DNA from: Calditrichota bacterium
Lineage (GTDB): Bacteria > Calditrichota > Calditrichia > RBG-13-44-9
Length of the DNA stretch: 5,734 nt
Reading direction: 5' to 3'
Assembly (NCBI GenBank): GCA_024276455.1
Contig: JAJRXE010000145.1
Location: 1-5,734, forward strand
Shown: positions 4,020-5,734 of the stretch, in pieces
Numbering within the stretch: the stretch's first letter is position 1
Layout: the number at the start of each line of letters is the position of its first letter
Notes under the pieces: model-generated
Database searches by the model: none
What the model was told of the DNA's origin: nothing
Seen by the model: only the letters and a program-made list of their open reading frames with translations
Program-made: the position numbers and the translations under genes

Positions 4020-5734
4020 TTATTTCATACTTTCCACTGCCTGCTTGGCTGCTTCGATTAACGGCCGAGGCGAGATTTTTTGACCCACCGCTTTCTGCAT
4101 CCACACCTCTGGTGCCAGTTTGCCCAGCTTGCACATCCGCTCCATTTCGGTGGCCAGCGGGCGGGTTTTCAGGTACTGTTCAATCTGGAAGGAGATGATT
4201 TGCCCCAGCGGGTAATCCGGAATGTACATGCCGCTGTCGATGATGTGCGAATAGATGGCCAACAGAATCTGATCGGTTTTCCCCAATACCGGCGCAAAAT
4301 ACTGGTTCCACACCTTTTTGGCAATTTGTAACATGGCTTCTTTTACCTCTTCCGGAGTCGCTTCGGGGTGCTCGTACATCCAGCGCCAGATGTACATGTC
4401 CACCAGCGCCACGCCGGAAATCTCGAAAGCGCTCCAGAGGTCGTCTAATGCGCGCAGATTTTCTGCTTCTGCAGAGGGATGGCTCACTCCCAATACCTCT
4501 AAATCGCGGGATTGAAAAACAAAGGCGAATGCCTCGGTGAACGCGGTATTAGGAACCCCGTGCAAGGTGTAATAATCCATTTCGTTCAGCGAAAACACCT
4601 GTTCTACGTTGTGGCCCAATTCGTGGATGGCGATGTTAAATCCTTTGTACTTCATGCCGCCCGGGGGGATACGCGTACGGAGGTTGGATTTGTCTGCTCG
4701 CATCATGGCTCCCATGGCGTGTCCGGCGCCCCGGGAGGGGTCCACCTCGATGTGGTTGGCCAGAAAAGCCGCTTTCTGAGGAGAAAAACCCAGTTTCATT
4801 AAAATGCGGGGTAAATCTTTTTGGAACGCCTGCACGTTGGGGTAATAGCGGCTAACAATTTTGTCCAGTTCGCTCTCGGAAATGTGCTGTTGTGACCGGA
4901 ATCCATTGTACCAGATGTCGAAGGGTTCCAGCGGACGATTCAACCGTTTCTGGATAATGGCGGCAATGTCTTTCAACACCGGTGCCGAAAGAATTTCCTG
5001 TAGCAGTTTTTCCACCTCTTCTTCGGGAATTTCGCGGTCCTGCCGGAAGCGCCGCGCAATCAGACTGGGAGCATCCGGAGTGTAAGGATCGACCTTGCGT
5101 TCCGCTTGAAAAATGTTCAGCAAGTGGCGGTAACGGGTGTTGGGTTCTGCCCGGACGGCTACCGCAGTGGAAGTTCCCGCGTTGAACACCGTATTCTGGT
5201 AGGGATTCCAGTCGTAGTTCGGATTGTTAATCACCACCTGAGGAATTTCTTGCCGGATGATTCGTTCCATGACCTTCTGGATCATTCGCTGGCAGGTCAG
5301 GCCGTCCGGATTGGCATACTGAGCTTTTAGTTCGTCCCGCAATCCCCAGTGGGAGATGAGTTTTAGCCCCTCCGGAAAGAGGCGTTCTCCCTCGTCCGTA
5401 AGCAAATGGTGCATGTAAATGTTGTAATTGCTGATGTAGTCGTCTGCGGCCACATAAGCCTGGCTGCGCTGTTGCTCGAGCTCGGCCGGGATGCGATCGC
5501 GAAATTTTTCTGCCAGGCGAACTTCCGCCCACCGGTGCCGGCTCCAGGTCAACCCCTGCTGGATTTTCTCTTCCAGGGTGGGCAGGGGAAAATTCAACAA
5601 AGCCGCAAAGGCAATTTTGGTGGCAAACATATCGTCTTTTACATGGGCAAAGGCGTCGTAACGGGCAAACAAGTAATCCACTGGTAAGATGGGGCCTTCG
5701 TCCACGTGAATGTACCAGAGAAATCCCCGGTAAA
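4020..5734 (-). CDS. Gluzincin-type zinc metallopeptidase, distantly M3/M2-like (N-terminus outside window)
   Basis: This is probably a zinc-dependent peptidase of clan MA. Numbering from the in-frame GTG at 5705, HELGH (His361, Glu362, His365) gives two zinc ligands and the catalytic Glu. NTAFTEAFAF supplies a likely third ligand, Glu391, 26 residues after the second His, close to the spacing in thimet-oligopeptidase-like M3 and ACE-like M2 enzymes. The C-terminal part, with YPLGQIISFQIEQYL (498-512) and a G-x9-W-x2-(K/R)-x-V-G pattern, also recalls these families. Unlike standard M3 enzymes it lacks the HExGHxxH extension (here HELGHNVE), so the family cannot be named firmly. The protein is mostly predicted helix. 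The frame is open to the window edge (residues GFLWYIHVDEGP precede and include GTG5705), so the real start, and any signal peptide, lies outside; at least 570 residues are expected. Substrate and location are unknown. Confidence 0.75.
   Translation of the reverse strand, partial: YRGFLWYIHVDEGPILPVDYLFARYDAFAHVKDDMFATKIAFAALLNFPLPTLEEKIQQGLTWSRHRWAEVRLAEKFRDRIPAELEQQRSQAYVAADDYISNYNIYMHHLLTDEGERLFPEGLKLISHWGLRDELKAQYANPDGLTCQRMIQKVMERIIRQEIPQVVINNPNYDWNPYQNTVFNAGTSTAVAVRAEPNTRYRHLLNIFQAERKVDPYTPDAPSLIARRFRQDREIPEEEVEKLLQEILSAPVLKDIAAIIQKRLNRPLEPFDIWYNGFRSQQHISESELDKIVSRYYPNVQAFQKDLPRILMKLGFSPQKAAFLANHIEVDPSRGAGHAMGAMMRADKSNLRTRIPPGGMKYKGFNIAIHELGHNVEQVFSLNEMDYYTLHGVPNTAFTEAFAFVFQSRDLEVLGVSHPSAEAENLRALDDLWSAFEISGVALVDMYIWRWMYEHPEATPEEVKEAMLQIAKKVWNQYFAPVLGKTDQILLAIYSHIIDSGMYIPDYPLGQIISFQIEQYLKTRPLATEMERMCKLGKLAPEVWMQKAVGQKISPRPLIEAAKQAVESMK

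Noticed and set aside
5703..5705. GTG at 5705 as the metallopeptidase start codon
   Set aside because: The frame continues without stop to the window end, with protein-like sequence before it (GFLWYIHV), and no Shine-Dalgarno is seen in front of this GTG.

Overview
The window holds five protein-coding genes, two of them cut by the window edges, and two short intergenic regions with visible regulatory structure. The lipopolysaccharide-transport genes indicate a Gram-negative, double-membrane bacterium. The form of the LptA/OstA protein, the LptB sequence and the pyrophosphate-type phosphofructokinase would fit a lineage in the wider Fibrobacterota-Chlorobiota-Bacteroidota group, perhaps Calditrichota-like and possibly anaerobic or thermophilic. 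That placement is an impression from protein sequence style only. No 16S rRNA or other phylogenetic marker is present.

Left part (1-2283, plus strand): the end of an lptC gene, an unusually long lptA/OstA-like gene and lptB form a tight run. Stop and start codons overlap (ATGA at 389-392), and lptB begins 2 nt after the OstA stop. Together they supply the inner-membrane-proximal half of the Lpt bridge that carries LPS to the outer membrane: LptB hydrolyses ATP, LptC receives LPS from the LptBFG complex, and LptA forms the periplasmic slide. LptF, LptG and LptD are not in the window.

Middle (2284-4019): lptB converges on a minus-strand phosphofructokinase gene. The 128-nt gap holds a clear rho-independent terminator oriented for the phosphofructokinase. 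The enzyme carries the Asp and Lys active-site residues typical of pyrophosphate-dependent, reversible phosphofructokinases. Upstream of it are a plausible sigma-70-like promoter and a perfect 7-bp hairpin that contains its Shine-Dalgarno sequence.

Right part (4020-5734, minus strand): a large zinc metallopeptidase of the HExxH + Glu (gluzincin) type, distantly M3/M2-like, whose N-terminus lies beyond the window. The 237-nt gap between it and the phosphofructokinase contains several consecutive stem-loops and a polypurine tract.

No mobile element, CRISPR array, tRNA or rRNA was seen. The genes look like ordinary chromosomal core genes. The points most worth a second look are the hairpin over the pfp Shine-Dalgarno, the extended repeat-built OstA protein, the divergent metallopeptidase and the structured region behind it. 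Nothing here amounts to clear evidence of an undescribed multi-gene system.
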